58,969 nucleotides of DNA from positions 1 through 58,969 of the forward strand of contig NZ_JAJUWS010000042.1 of NCBI RefSeq assembly GCF_021390475.1, read 5' to 3'. The stretch is from Streptomyces sp. ST2-7A. Its GTDB lineage: Bacteria > Actinomycetota > Actinomycetes > Streptomycetales > Streptomycetaceae. Positions within the stretch are counted from its first letter, which is position 1; each line of letters starts with the position of its first letter. Shown in pieces: positions 34,700 to 44,454 of the stretch. The position numbers were made by a program, and so were the translations under genes. A model generated the notes under the pieces. That model was given only the letters and a program-made list of their open reading frames with translations, had not been told where the DNA came from and searched no databases.

Positions 34700-37600
34700 G
34701 TGCCGTCCCATCCCTTCGAACACGCCACCGATGGCGCCGCACTCGCCGGAGAGGTGCTCGCGGCGCTGCGGGCCCGCGGTCACGCCGACGCGACCGATAC
34801 GCACAGCGGTGTCGCCCTGGCCGACCGGATCGAACGACTCGGTGAGTCCCTCGGGGAACAGGCGGCCCAGTGCGGGGAACCGGTCCGCGTCGTTGCCGCC
34901 GACCCCCTGGAGACGGTGCTCGGCTGCCTCGCGGTATGGCTCTCCGGGGCGGTGCCGGGGGTGGGAGCGGGTGCCGGGGACGGACCCCCGCGGCTCGTGC
35001 TGGACGTCGCCCGGGACACGGCACGGTCGGTGAACGGCGAGCGGACCGAGGTGGACGCCGCCCTGCTGGTCTCGGAGGATCTGGTCGGGTGCGTCGCGCA
35101 CCCCCGGGAGACCCTGGGTCGCCTTCGACTGCCCGTGGACACCCCCGGAACGGTTGTGGTGCTGGCCGACTGGCGCGTCGACGCGTGGCTCCCGCTGGTG
35201 CTGGAGGCCTGGGTGACCGGGGTGGAACGGCTGTCGCTGCGCACCGGGGGACCGGTGACACCGGACGGGGAGGCCCTCCTGGCGTGCCCGACGACCCGGC
35301 TCGTCGCGGACCCCGCCCTCGCGGCGGAGAGCGCGTTCACCACCCGGGTGACCTGGGGAGCGGGTACCGGCGGAGTTCTCCCGGCGGGTTGCTCCCTCCT
35401 GCACGGATTCGGCGATCATTTCGTGCTGGCGGTCACCCGCGTGCGGATGCCGGATGGTGCCCGGACCCTGCGCGGTGAGGTGCCCGGTCGGCACCGGGTG
35501 TGCAACGCGGCGGGCCGTCCGCTGCCGACCAACGCCCACGGCCTGCTCGCCCTGGCCGGACGTGTCCCCGTCATCGGGGACACGGTGGCCGAGGTGCTCG
35601 GAGCGATGCGGGCGGAGCCGGGGGAGCGGGTGTGGCTCACCGACCACCGGGCCCGTCGGCGCAACGACCACACGATCGAGTTCGACCTGCGCGAACTGGA
35701 CGCGCTCCGGATCGCCGGACGACGGCTGTCCCCGACCGCCGTCACCCGCGTGCTCGCCGAGGCCGGTCTTCCGGGTGCCGCGCTCGTGACCCGCGACGCC
35801 GACACCGACCGGGCCCGTGCGGTGCTGTGCACCGTGGGCGACGCCCCCGACCGGGAGACCCTGGCCCGGCTCTCCGAGGCCCTGCCCCCGTGGGTGGCCC
35901 CGTTGAGCGGGTGCCGGGTCCCGACGCTGCCGCGTGACGCGGAGGGTCGGGTGGACACGGCCCGGTTGGCTGCCGAGGCGCCCCCGGACGACCTGTTGCT
36001 GGAATCGACCGAGCGGGCGCTGACCGGAGGCGACGGCGGACCGGTGCGGCTGCGCACCGTGCCCGTGCCGACGCGGGGGGCCGAGCTCGCGTTGCCCGAC
36101 GGGTTCGCGGCGGGCGGTGGGCGGTATCCGGCGACCCGACCGGCCGAAGCGAGTGGCCCCCCTCTCACCCCGGTGATCGACAACCTCGTGGACCGGCTGC
36201 GGAGGGCCGCGGCGACCGACCGGGGTATCCCGCTCATCGACGGCGAGGGTCGCGAGCGCCGGCTGACCTACGCCGAACTGCTCACCGACGCCTCCCGGGT
36301 GGCCGCCCATCTGCGCTCCCGGGGCCTCGGACACGGGGACGAGGTGATCATCCACTCGGCGGCGGCGGGTGACATTTTCGCTGGCGTATGGGCGTGCATC
36401 CTGATCGGTGTCCTGCCCGTTCCCCTGACCCCGGGCACCCCCTACGACGCCGCGGGCAACCCGCTGTGGCACCTGCTCGGTCCGGACACCATGTTGACCG
36501 GGCGCACAGTCCTGACCACGGAGGCGCAGCGGGAGGTCATGAGGGAGGTCATGACCCGGCGCGGACTGACCGCCGAGTCGACGACCTTCGAGGAGGCGCG
36601 TTCCCACGAGCCGCTCCCCGCCGAGGAGGTCGCACCCCGCTCTCCCGCCCTCATGATCCTCACCTCCGGCAGCACGGGCGCGCCCAAGGGTGTCGCGCTG
36701 TCCCACGACAACCTGGTGTCGTTGGCGGAATCGATCCGACACGAGTTCGACCTGAACGACGAGGTGTCCTTCAACTGGTTGGGCGTCGACCACGTGGGCG
36801 GCTTGGTCCAGCACCACATGCGCGACCTGTGTCTGGCCCAGGAGCAGGTACACGCGGACACGGGCTGGGTGTTGGCCGACCCCACCCGGATCCTCGATCT
36901 GCTCGACCGGTACCGGGTGACCATCAGCTGGATGGCCAACTTCGGGTTCAACCTCATCAACGAGCAGGCCGAGAGGATCGCCGAGGGGGAGTGGGACCTC
37001 GGTCGGGTCAAGGTGTGGGAGAACGGAGGTGAACCGGTCACCCACGAGGGCAACCAGCGGTTCCTCGCCCTGCTCGCCCCCCACGGACTGGTCGCCGATG
37101 TCATCAAACCCGTGTTCGGCATGACGGAGACCAGCTCCGCCATCATCGGCGCGCACAATTTGGTGGCCGGCCGGCAGGACTACGTGCACTGGCTGAGCGA
37201 CACCACGCCGGACAGGCCGGTGCAGCGGGCCCTGCCCGGCGAGGGCAGTCCGTTCGCCGAGGTCGGTACCCCCATGGCCGGCATCTCACTGCGGGTGGTG
37301 GACTCCGAGGGCCGGGTGTGCCCCGAGGGCATGAGCGGCCGCATCGAGGTCAGCGGTCCGCAGGTCATGAAGGGCTACTACCGCAACCCCGGGGCCGACG
37401 CCGAGACCTTCGCCCCCGACGGCTGGCTTCGCATGGGTGACTGCGGGTTCATGGTGAACGGCAGTCTCGTGGTCACCGGCCGCGAGAAGGACGTCCTCAT
37501 CATCAACGGTCTCAACTACGCCGCACGGGCGTTGGAGAACACGGTCGAGGCCGTGCCGGGTGTACGACAGGGTTGCTGCGCGGCCGTCTCGGTCCGTCGC

Positions 37601-40600
37601 CCCGACGCCGTCACCGACGATCTGGTCGTCTTCTACAGCTCGACCGTCACGGGCGCGGCCGACGCCACCGCCATCGAGACGGCTCTGGTCTCCGAGCACA
37701 GCCTGCGTCCGGTGGCTCTCGTGGAGATCGGCCCGGACGACTGGCCACGCACCGCCATCGGCAAGATTCGCCGCCCGGTGCTCGCCCGGGGCTTCGGGGA
37801 GGGGGAGTTCGCCGACCGGATCACCCTGCGCCGCGACAGCGCGCTGGGCAACCGCACGGGAATGCCCGCCTGGCACTTCGTCCCCGAATGGCGGCGAGCC
37901 GAGGCACCCGAGGTGCCTCCCGCACACCGCGTTCTGTGGCTCGGTGACCGGCCCCCCTCCGGCGTGCCCCTGTCGGCTTCGCCCGGGGCCCCGTTCGAGG
38001 GCTTCGACGCGGAGGGCGGGGCCCGCTTCCGGGCTGACCGCGAGGAGGAACTGCGAGCGCTGCTGGACGCGGCGGCCCGGCGTCTCGGTGGCCTGGAGGC
38101 GGTGGTCGATGCCCGCTGGAACACCCCGCCCGCCGATGACGGGGTCGACACGGCGGCACACGCCCTGCGCGAGGCCCGCACCACCTGGGGGACGTTGTTC
38201 CGGGCTGCGGCCCGGATGCCCGGGGCACCCGCCGTGGTGCTGGCCACCCGGGCCGCCGTGGCCGTCGACGGCGATGAGCCGAGCGTGGCCCACGCCGCGT
38301 TGCCGGGAGTCGCCGAGAGTCTGGCCCAGTCACACCCCCGGCTGGACATCGTTCTCGTCGACGGCGCCCCGGGGACGGCACTGCTCACCGAGTGCGCCCT
38401 ACGGGGCGGGGGTCAGGTCGCCCATCGGGAGGGCGTTCGGTGGGTGCGGGGGTTGCGACCGCTCGACGGTGCCATCATTCCGCACGTGCCGCGCCGGATA
38501 CTGCGCGAACACGGCACGTACCTGGTCATTGGCGGCCTGGGCGGGATCGGTGCCCACCTGACCCAACATCTGGTGCGGCTTTTCGGCGCCCGGGTGCTGG
38601 TGGCCGGACGCGGCCCGGCCGAGCCCGGGACCGCCCGCGGTGAGGTGCTGGCCCATCTTTCCGACCAAACAGGCGCCGGGAGCGAGGTCCGGTACGTCCG
38701 ACTGGACGCCGGCGACGCGGGCGCCCTGCGCACGACGATCGACGCCGTCGAACACGACTGGGGCGCTTTGGACGGGGTGTTCAACCTGGTCGGCGAGGGA
38801 TCGGTGACCGAGCAGTTGGAGGCGATCACCACCTCCGACACGGCAGTCGAGGAGCGTCTGTTCGCCCGTGCGCAAGTCCGTATGCGGGTGACCCACGCCC
38901 TGGAGGAGGCACTGGCCGAGCGGGACGCGCCCGTGGTGCTCTTCGGTTCCGTCAACGGCTTCTTCGGCGGAGCGGGTTTCGCCGAGTACGCCGGAGCGTG
39001 CTCCTACCAGTCCGCGCACGGCCTGTGGACCGCCCGGCGGAGCGGACGCACCCGGATCTGCCTGGACTGGAGCATGTGGAAGCAGGTGGGGATGGCCTCC
39101 GGCACCCCTTCCACCGTCGTGGAACTGGCACGGCGACGCGGTTTCGAAAGCCTGACACCTGCCCGGGGGCTGGCTTCGTTGCACACGGCCCTGGAGTCCG
39201 CCGAGGACCGGCTGCTGATCGGCTTGAGCGTGTCGGGCGACGCGGTGGTCGGGTTGTTGCCGTTCGACTCGGTCGGTTACGACGTGGAGGCCGAGGGTGT
39301 GGACGACACGACGCGGGTCGCGTCGATGCTGGGCGTGGACCGCGCCCGTGTGTGCCGTACGCACACCACCCCCTCCGGCACCGGATCGACGGCGGGCGTC
39401 ACGGCGGGACACACCGAGGCGCTGCTGGGTGTCTTCCGCGACGTGCTGGGCACGCCCGGGGTCGGTGCGGAGGACAACTTCTTCGCGGCGGGTGGGGACT
39501 CCATCCGGGCCATCCAGGTGGTGGCCCGCGCGGACGAGCACGGTTTCCGGTTCAGCCCTCTGGACCTGTTCGAGCACAAGACCGCCGCGGCCCTGCTCGC
39601 CCACCTCGCCGGCCGGGACGAACTGGCCGATGCGGTCCCGCGGGAGGATGACGGGGAGCCCGTCATCCGGAGCGCGGTGCCGCCGATCTTCGCCTGGTGG
39701 CTCGAGACGGCCGACCGGCGGGAAGTGCGTGATCACCTCACGATGAGCATGCGCTACCGCGTCGACGGCGGACTGACGCCCGACGCGGTGGAAGCGGCGC
39801 TGATCGCGCTGGTCGAGCGCCACGACGCTCTGCGCATGAGGCTGATCGAGGCTCCGGAGGGCTGGCAGTTGGTGGCCGGGGAGTCCGTCGCGGACAGCCT
39901 GCGTTTCGAGACGCGTGAGGTGGCGACGGGTCGGGAAGCGGTCACGGAACTCGACGGGATCGAGCCCGCCCTGCATCACGGGGTCAGCGCGGAGGAGGGG
40001 CCCATGTGCCGGGCGGTGCTCGCGCGTCCCGCCGACGCCTCCCCCTCCATGCTGCTCCTGGTGATCCACCACGCGGCCGTCGACGGGGTTTCGTGGCGGA
40101 TCATCGAAGAGGAGCTCCGACTGCTTCTGGAGGCACGGGCGCATGGGGTGGAGGCGGAACTGCCACCCACCACCATGGGTTTCCTGAAGTGGGCGCACCG
40201 GATGGAACGTCGGTCGCTCCACCCGGACGGCGGGGCGGCGGCCGACCATTGGGCGGAGCTACTGGCGGGCGGCTGGGGAGCCCTGCCGGGGGAAACGAAG
40301 GAACCGCTGCTGGAAGGCGACACCGAGATCCTCACGCGGAAACTCCAGGCGCACCTGTTCGACCGTCCGGGGGAGAACAGTGTGTACGAACTTCTCCTCA
40401 CCGCGGTCGCCTGGAGCCTCACCCGGTGGGCGGGGATCGAGACCCTGGCCCTCGATGTCGAGGGGCACGGCCGGCTGGACACCCGCTCGCCGGCGGACCT
40501 GTCGCGCACGGTGGGCTGGTTCACCGCCATCGCCCCCGTCCGTCTCGACCTGAGCGGTCTCCCCTCCCCGGGGCGGGCGATTCCCCGGGTGCGGCGGGCG

Positions 40601-41044
40601 CTCACCGGGTTGCGGGGCCGGGACCAGGAATGGGGTCTGTTGCGGTACGGGAGGACGTGTCCGCCGAACCATCCGCTGCGTCACCTGCCGGAACGCCGGG
40701 TGGGCTTCAACTACCTCGGTGTCTTCGACGGCGGAGGACACGGCCCCGACCAACTGTTCGCCGCCCTCCCGGGGTCACTCGGCGCCGAACAGAGCCCCGA
40801 GGCGGAGCGCCGGTACCTGATCGAGATCGCGGCCGCGATCACCGATGGCGAGCCGGAACTGTCGGTGAAGTTCTCACCGACCGTTCATACCGTCGAAGAG
40901 GTGGGACAGTGGCTGGATCGGTGCGAGACGGTGTTGCGCGACCTCCTGACCGAAGAAGGGGAGGAACCGAAGGCGGCCGACGTCGATGACGACGAGTTGC
41001 TCTTGGCGCTGCAGGAGGTCAGCCTGGGTTCCGGGGAGGACTGA
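34700..41044 (+). CDS. megasynthase: (degenerate A)-AMP ligase-ketoreductase-T-epimerase
   Basis: About 2114 residues from GTG 34700, chosen for GAGGAG ten bases upstream; GTG 34664, overlapping the previous stop, is an alternative. Residues 1-430 keep the outline of an adenylation domain (CNAAGRPLPTNAHGLLAL, DHTIEFD, LPRDAEGRVDTARL) but lack its P-loop and catalytic Lys. Residues 480-1040 are an active-looking AMP ligase (TSGSTGAPKG with K663, FGMTETS, GREKDVLI, AIGKIRR). It lacks the FDxS aspartate that holds an amino group, so a carboxylic or keto acid is likely. The KR (1080-1480) has GGLGGIG at 1278, S1417 and Y1430. T Ser1601 is in GGDSI. The last domain has HHAAVDGVSWRI (H1790), VGWFTAIAP and FNYLG, the marks of an epimerase. 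Ligase-KR-T recalls cereulide and valinomycin modules; the trailing epimerase is odd. Confidence 0.88.
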   Translation: MPSHPFEHATDGAALAGEVLAALRARGHADATDTHSGVALADRIERLGESLGEQAAQCGEPVRVVAADPLETVLGCLAVWLSGAVPGVGAGAGDGPPRLVLDVARDTARSVNGERTEVDAALLVSEDLVGCVAHPRETLGRLRLPVDTPGTVVVLADWRVDAWLPLVLEAWVTGVERLSLRTGGPVTPDGEALLACPTTRLVADPALAAESAFTTRVTWGAGTGGVLPAGCSLLHGFGDHFVLAVTRVRMPDGARTLRGEVPGRHRVCNAAGRPLPTNAHGLLALAGRVPVIGDTVAEVLGAMRAEPGERVWLTDHRARRRNDHTIEFDLRELDALRIAGRRLSPTAVTRVLAEAGLPGAALVTRDADTDRARAVLCTVGDAPDRETLARLSEALPPWVAPLSGCRVPTLPRDAEGRVDTARLAAEAPPDDLLLESTERALTGGDGGPVRLRTVPVPTRGAELALPDGFAAGGGRYPATRPAEASGPPLTPVIDNLVDRLRRAAATDRGIPLIDGEGRERRLTYAELLTDASRVAAHLRSRGLGHGDEVIIHSAAAGDIFAGVWACILIGVLPVPLTPGTPYDAAGNPLWHLLGPDTMLTGRTVLTTEAQREVMREVMTRRGLTAESTTFEEARSHEPLPAEEVAPRSPALMILTSGSTGAPKGVALSHDNLVSLAESIRHEFDLNDEVSFNWLGVDHVGGLVQHHMRDLCLAQEQVHADTGWVLADPTRILDLLDRYRVTISWMANFGFNLINEQAERIAEGEWDLGRVKVWENGGEPVTHEGNQRFLALLAPHGLVADVIKPVFGMTETSSAIIGAHNLVAGRQDYVHWLSDTTPDRPVQRALPGEGSPFAEVGTPMAGISLRVVDSEGRVCPEGMSGRIEVSGPQVMKGYYRNPGADAETFAPDGWLRMGDCGFMVNGSLVVTGREKDVLIINGLNYAARALENTVEAVPGVRQGCCAAVSVRRPDAVTDDLVVFYSSTVTGAADATAIETALVSEHSLRPVALVEIGPDDWPRTAIGKIRRPVLARGFGEGEFADRITLRRDSALGNRTGMPAWHFVPEWRRAEAPEVPPAHRVLWLGDRPPSGVPLSASPGAPFEGFDAEGGARFRADREEELRALLDAAARRLGGLEAVVDARWNTPPADDGVDTAAHALREARTTWGTLFRAAARMPGAPAVVLATRAAVAVDGDEPSVAHAALPGVAESLAQSHPRLDIVLVDGAPGTALLTECALRGGGQVAHREGVRWVRGLRPLDGAIIPHVPRRILREHGTYLVIGGLGGIGAHLTQHLVRLFGARVLVAGRGPAEPGTARGEVLAHLSDQTGAGSEVRYVRLDAGDAGALRTTIDAVEHDWGALDGVFNLVGEGSVTEQLEAITTSDTAVEERLFARAQVRMRVTHALEEALAERDAPVVLFGSVNGFFGGAGFAEYAGACSYQSAHGLWTARRSGRTRICLDWSMWKQVGMASGTPSTVVELARRRGFESLTPARGLASLHTALESAEDRLLIGLSVSGDAVVGLLPFDSVGYDVEAEGVDDTTRVASMLGVDRARVCRTHTTPSGTGSTAGVTAGHTEALLGVFRDVLGTPGVGAEDNFFAAGGDSIRAIQVVARADEHGFRFSPLDLFEHKTAAALLAHLAGRDELADAVPREDDGEPVIRSAVPPIFAWWLETADRREVRDHLTMSMRYRVDGGLTPDAVEAALIALVERHDALRMRLIEAPEGWQLVAGESVADSLRFETREVATGREAVTELDGIEPALHHGVSAEEGPMCRAVLARPADASPSMLLLVIHHAAVDGVSWRIIEEELRLLLEARAHGVEAELPPTTMGFLKWAHRMERRSLHPDGGAAADHWAELLAGGWGALPGETKEPLLEGDTEILTRKLQAHLFDRPGENSVYELLLTAVAWSLTRWAGIETLALDVEGHGRLDTRSPADLSRTVGWFTAIAPVRLDLSGLPSPGRAIPRVRRALTGLRGRDQEWGLLRYGRTCPPNHPLRHLPERRVGFNYLGVFDGGGHGPDQLFAALPGSLGAEQSPEAERRYLIEIAAAITDGEPELSVKFSPTVHTVEEVGQWLDRCETVLRDLLTEEGEEPKAADVDDDELLLALQEVSLGSGED

Positions 41045-41050
41045 ATCCAT

Positions 41051-41086
41051 CGGTGGGACCGTCGCCCGGGAGTGGCGGTCCCACCG
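41051..41086 (+). terminator. terminator of the biosynthetic operon
   Basis: CGGTGGGACCG (41051-41061) pairs perfectly with 41076-41086 around a 14-nt loop, starting seven bases after the last megasynthase stop codon. Confidence 0.65.
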
Positions 41087-41143
41087 GTATACGCGCGGCC
41101 TTACGGTCGTTTGGGTTCAACGGGTGAGTCGTGTCCGGCCTTT

Positions 41144-41181
41144 GGTCGGCCACGGAGCCGACCACCCCTCTGCGCTATAGT
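41144..41181 (+). promoter_or_regulatory. candidate promoter/operator for the pheST genes
   Basis: GGTCGGC-CACGGA-GCCGACC (41144-41163) is a perfect inverted repeat 12 bases before TATAGT (41176-41181), a good -10 element. No clear -35 is seen, so an activator or repressor may use the repeat. It lies 59 bp upstream of the pheS start, after the operon terminator, so the resistance genes may have their own control. Confidence 0.4.
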
Positions 41182-41239
41182 GCCTGGCCGTACGCGAATG
41201 AGAGACCGATTCGGCCATCGCGAGGAGTGGGGCAGAGAA

Positions 41240-42286
41240 ATGAAATTCTCCGAATTGGAGAATATGGCGGAAGGTGCGGTGGAAGCCATCGCCGAACTGA
41301 CCGATGCCGAAGAGCTGGAAAAATATCGGGTGAAATGGTTGGGAGGAAAAGGCCTGGTGCGCCGCGCCCGGGCCTCCATCAAACAGTACGAGGGCGAGCG
41401 GCGCATCGAGTTCGCGCGCAACGTGAACCGCGTCGCGGAGGAGATCACGCATGTCCTGGCGGAAGCCACCGAACGCATCGCCGCCGAGGCGACCGCCCGG
41501 CGGATCGCCGAGGACTGGATCGACCCGTCGCTGCCCTCCACCGCCCCCCAACGCGGTGCCCTGCACCCGGTGCGCATGGTCGAGTTGCGGTGCCTGGAGA
41601 TCCTGAGCCGCCTCGGCTTCGAGCAGGCCGAGGGCCCCGAGGTGGAGACCGACTACTTCAATTTCGACGCCCTGAACATCCCGCGGGATCACCCCGCCCG
41701 GGATATGCAGGACACCTTCTGGGTCGATGGGGAACGTCTGCTGCGCACCCACACCACCAGTGTGCAGGCCCGCGTTCTCGCCGGGGCCGCGGGAAAACCC
41801 GTCAAGGTGGTGGTGGCGGGGCGCGTGTACCGGAACGAGGCGGTGGACGCCACCCATCTGGCGATGTTCCACCAATTGGACGGGTTCTGGCTGGACCGGG
41901 GGCTGACTTTCGCCCACCTCAAAGGGGTCGCCGTTCACCTGGCCCGGGAGCTCTACGGCGAACGCCGTGTACGCCTGAAGCCGAAATCGTATCCCTACAC
42001 CGAACCCTCCGTGGGAATCGACGTGGAATGCGGACTGTGCGGAGGTGACGGATGCCTCGCCTGCCATGATTCCGGCTGGGTCACCATCATGGGGGCGGGA
42101 ATGGTGCACCGCAATGTGCTGATGGAGTTCGGGTACGACCCGGATGAGATTTCCGGTTTCGCCTTCGGCTGGGGGTTGTCACGCATGACCACCCAGATGT
42201 ACGGCCTTTCCAGGCTCCGCCCCATCTACCGCGGCGATCTCCGTCTGCTGCGTGCCCTGAACAGGAGGCCCGCGCTGTGCGTGTGA
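41240..42286 (+). CDS. pheS: phenylalanyl-tRNA synthetase alpha subunit, second-type copy
   Basis: 348 residues from ATG 41240 (an upstream ATG at 41197 is less likely, since the family begins close to this point). The N-terminal coiled coil (about 1-90) is followed by the class II catalytic core: DTFWVDGERLLRTHTTSVQARV, motif 2 GRVYRNEAVDATHLAMFHQLDGF near residue 195, YPYTEPSVGIDVECG, GAGMVHRNVL and motif 3 GFAFGWGLSRMTTQMYG. Four cysteines C264-x2-C267-x4-C272-x2-C275 look like a zinc knuckle. As I recall, that is a Firmicutes-type trait and not that of actinobacterial housekeeping PheS. TTSVQAR replaces the usual TSPVQIR, near the Phe pocket. It charges tRNA-Phe together with PheT. Position beside a Phe-activating NRPS suggests self-resistance. 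Confidence 0.92.
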   Translation: MKFSELENMAEGAVEAIAELTDAEELEKYRVKWLGGKGLVRRARASIKQYEGERRIEFARNVNRVAEEITHVLAEATERIAAEATARRIAEDWIDPSLPSTAPQRGALHPVRMVELRCLEILSRLGFEQAEGPEVETDYFNFDALNIPRDHPARDMQDTFWVDGERLLRTHTTSVQARVLAGAAGKPVKVVVAGRVYRNEAVDATHLAMFHQLDGFWLDRGLTFAHLKGVAVHLARELYGERRVRLKPKSYPYTEPSVGIDVECGLCGGDGCLACHDSGWVTIMGAGMVHRNVLMEFGYDPDEISGFAFGWGLSRMTTQMYGLSRLRPIYRGDLRLLRALNRRPALCV

Positions 42287-44382
42287 ATCTTTCCCTGCTG
42301 CGCCGCCACCGCCCGGAGCTCCCCACCTCCACGCGCTCCGTGTGCGAGGTGCTGGAGGACCTCGGACTCGAGGTGAAACGTCTTCAGGAGACCTCGCTGG
42401 GGGAGGTCGTCACCTTGGAACTCCTCGCCAACCGGGGCGACCACCACTGTTACACGGGCATCGCCCGGGAACTCGGCGGCCGGTTCGAGGTGCCCACCCC
42501 CCTGCCGGCGACGGCGCCACTGACCACCGACGAGGACACCAAGGTGGTCGTCGACACCCCCGCGTGCCTGGCGTTCGGCGTGGCCCGCTGCACCCTGGCC
42601 CGGGGAGCCGGCGCCCGCCTGCCGGAGGAGTGGGAGGACGCCCTCCGGCTGAACGACGAGTACACCGGGTTTCTCCCCGTGGACGTCGGGAATGTCGTCG
42701 GCCGCGAACTCGGCCAGCCGGTCCATGTCCACGATGCCGATCAACTGGTCGGCTCTCTGCGGGTGCGCCCGGCCATGGAGGGCGAGACGGCCCATCTGCT
42801 CGACAGCCCGACGCCGACCCCGATTCCGGCAGGCCTGACGGTCGTCGCCGACGAGGAGGGCATCGTGGCGGTCGCCGGGGTCATGGGTACCCGCCGTACG
42901 GCCGTCACCGCGTCCACGCGCCACCTCCTCATCGAGTCGGCGCTGTACGACCCGGCCTCCGTCCGGAAGGCCGCCCGCGCGCTGCACCGGCAGACCGCCG
43001 CCGCCACCCGCTTCGAGCGGGGTGGCGACCCCACCCTGGTGCGGGCAGGAGCCGCCCGGGCGGTGGCGCTGCTCGAGGAGTGGGGCGCGCTCGCCCCGGA
43101 CTCCCCCCGCTCCTGGGGCGAGGCCTCGTGCCGAGCGGATTCCCGTCTCGCGCCCCGTCGGATCCCCTTGAACCTCGATGCCCTCGATACGTACTACGGG
43201 ACCTCCTTCGACCCCGCAGCGGTCGAGCGCCGGCTGTCCTGCCTGGGCTTCTCCGTGCTGCGGGAGGACGGCGGGAACGGTGCCGGGGACCGGGTGTTGG
43301 GGGTCGGGGTTCCCGGCCACCGCCTGTGGGACGTCTTCAATCCCGAATGTCTGTACGAGGAGATCGGGCGGATGTGGGGCTTCGACAGCTTCCCCGCCCT
43401 GCTCCCGACGACTGGGGGAGGAGCCGCGTCGACGTCTCGGCAACGCACCCGTACCGCCCTGGAGCGGGTGCTCGTCGGCTACGGCTTCTTCGAGGTGGTC
43501 ACGGACGGCTTCTACAGTCGCACGGCGCACGAGCGGTTGGCCGTTCCGGCCGATTCGCCGCTGACCCGCCACGTGGAACTGCGCAACGCCATCGACCGCA
43601 ACTTCTCCCTGCTGAAGAACAATGCCCTGCTACAGGCTCTCGACATCGCCGACGAGAACCAGCGACGCAGTGTGACCTGCGGCAAGTACTTCGAGTTCAC
43701 CCACCTCTTCGAGCCGCTCGGCACCGACGACCACCGCGAACGCCCCGTCCTGTGGGGAATGGTTTGGGGTGAGGAGAGGCACGGCGCGTGGCAGGACGGT
43801 GGCCGGGGCTTCGACTTCTGGTACCTCAAGGGTGTGCTGGAGGAGTCGGCCCACGAATGCGGCTCGGGGATCGCCTTCCGACGGTCCGTCGAGGAGGCGT
43901 CGCCCATGGCGGAGCTGATGCACCCCACCCGCTTCACCCACCTCCTCGTAGAGGATCGCGTGGTCGGCCTGTGCGGTGAGGTCCATCCGCGGGTGGTCGC
44001 CAACTGGAAGCTCCGCACGGACCGGGTCCTGTACTTCGAGCTGGACTGGACGGCCCTGATCACCTCTTCCGGCGCCACCGCCGCCGAACCGGTCGAGGAC
44101 ATGCCCGAGCACCCTCTCCTGCGACGCGATGTCGCCTTCCACCTGCCGGTGGGGCTCACCGCGGGCGAGATCCGCGGGGAGATGGCGGCCGTCTCCCCGT
44201 TGAAGTTGGCGTGGACCCATGTCACCGATCTCTATGAGAAGGGGGACATCCGGGCCCACACCTTCGAGTTGGCATTCGAGAACGACAACACGATCTCGGC
44301 AGATCAGGTCAACCACGCCATGACCGTCATCACCTCGCACATCCTCGCCACCTTCGGGGAGAGAGGTGTTTCCCAGCGGTAA
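42277..44382 (+). CDS. pheT: phenylalanyl-tRNA synthetase beta subunit lacking the N-terminal tRNA-binding domain
   Basis: 701 residues from GTG 42277 (AGGAGG eight bases upstream), overlapping pheS by ten bases. Usual PheT is about 800. Here MRVNLSLLRRHRPELP...LEDLGLEV runs straight into LELLANRGDHHCYTGIARELGG, so the OB/EMAP-like tRNA-binding domain of about 110 residues between these parts is missing. The B3/B4 editing region (VARCTLARG, IAVAGVMGTRR-type segment, ATRFERGGDP), B5 (IPLNLDALDTYYG) and the catalytic-like core with NPECLYEEIGRMWGFD follow. The C-terminal ferredoxin-like anticodon-binding domain (HPLLRRDVAFHLP...FELAFEN) is intact. Such a shortened form is unlike a housekeeping subunit and supports a specialised, acquired pair. 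Confidence 0.92.
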   Translation: MRVNLSLLRRHRPELPTSTRSVCEVLEDLGLEVKRLQETSLGEVVTLELLANRGDHHCYTGIARELGGRFEVPTPLPATAPLTTDEDTKVVVDTPACLAFGVARCTLARGAGARLPEEWEDALRLNDEYTGFLPVDVGNVVGRELGQPVHVHDADQLVGSLRVRPAMEGETAHLLDSPTPTPIPAGLTVVADEEGIVAVAGVMGTRRTAVTASTRHLLIESALYDPASVRKAARALHRQTAAATRFERGGDPTLVRAGAARAVALLEEWGALAPDSPRSWGEASCRADSRLAPRRIPLNLDALDTYYGTSFDPAAVERRLSCLGFSVLREDGGNGAGDRVLGVGVPGHRLWDVFNPECLYEEIGRMWGFDSFPALLPTTGGGAASTSRQRTRTALERVLVGYGFFEVVTDGFYSRTAHERLAVPADSPLTRHVELRNAIDRNFSLLKNNALLQALDIADENQRRSVTCGKYFEFTHLFEPLGTDDHRERPVLWGMVWGEERHGAWQDGGRGFDFWYLKGVLEESAHECGSGIAFRRSVEEASPMAELMHPTRFTHLLVEDRVVGLCGEVHPRVVANWKLRTDRVLYFELDWTALITSSGATAAEPVEDMPEHPLLRRDVAFHLPVGLTAGEIRGEMAAVSPLKLAWTHVTDLYEKGDIRAHTFELAFENDNTISADQVNHAMTVITSHILATFGERGVSQR

Positions 44383-44384
44383 CG

Positions 44385-44434
44385 CCGTCCCCGGTCCGGG
44401 GGCCCGCTCCTGCGGGCCCCCGGACCGGGGACGG
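44385..44434 (+). terminator. very strong hairpin after pheT
   Basis: A perfect 23-bp stem (44385-44407 with 44412-44434) closed by TCCT, beginning two bases after the pheT stop. It separates pheST from the aminopeptidase gene 20 bp further on, which must be read by read-through or a promoter I could not see. Confidence 0.9.
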
Positions 44435-44454
44435 ATCACGAGAAAGGATCCACG

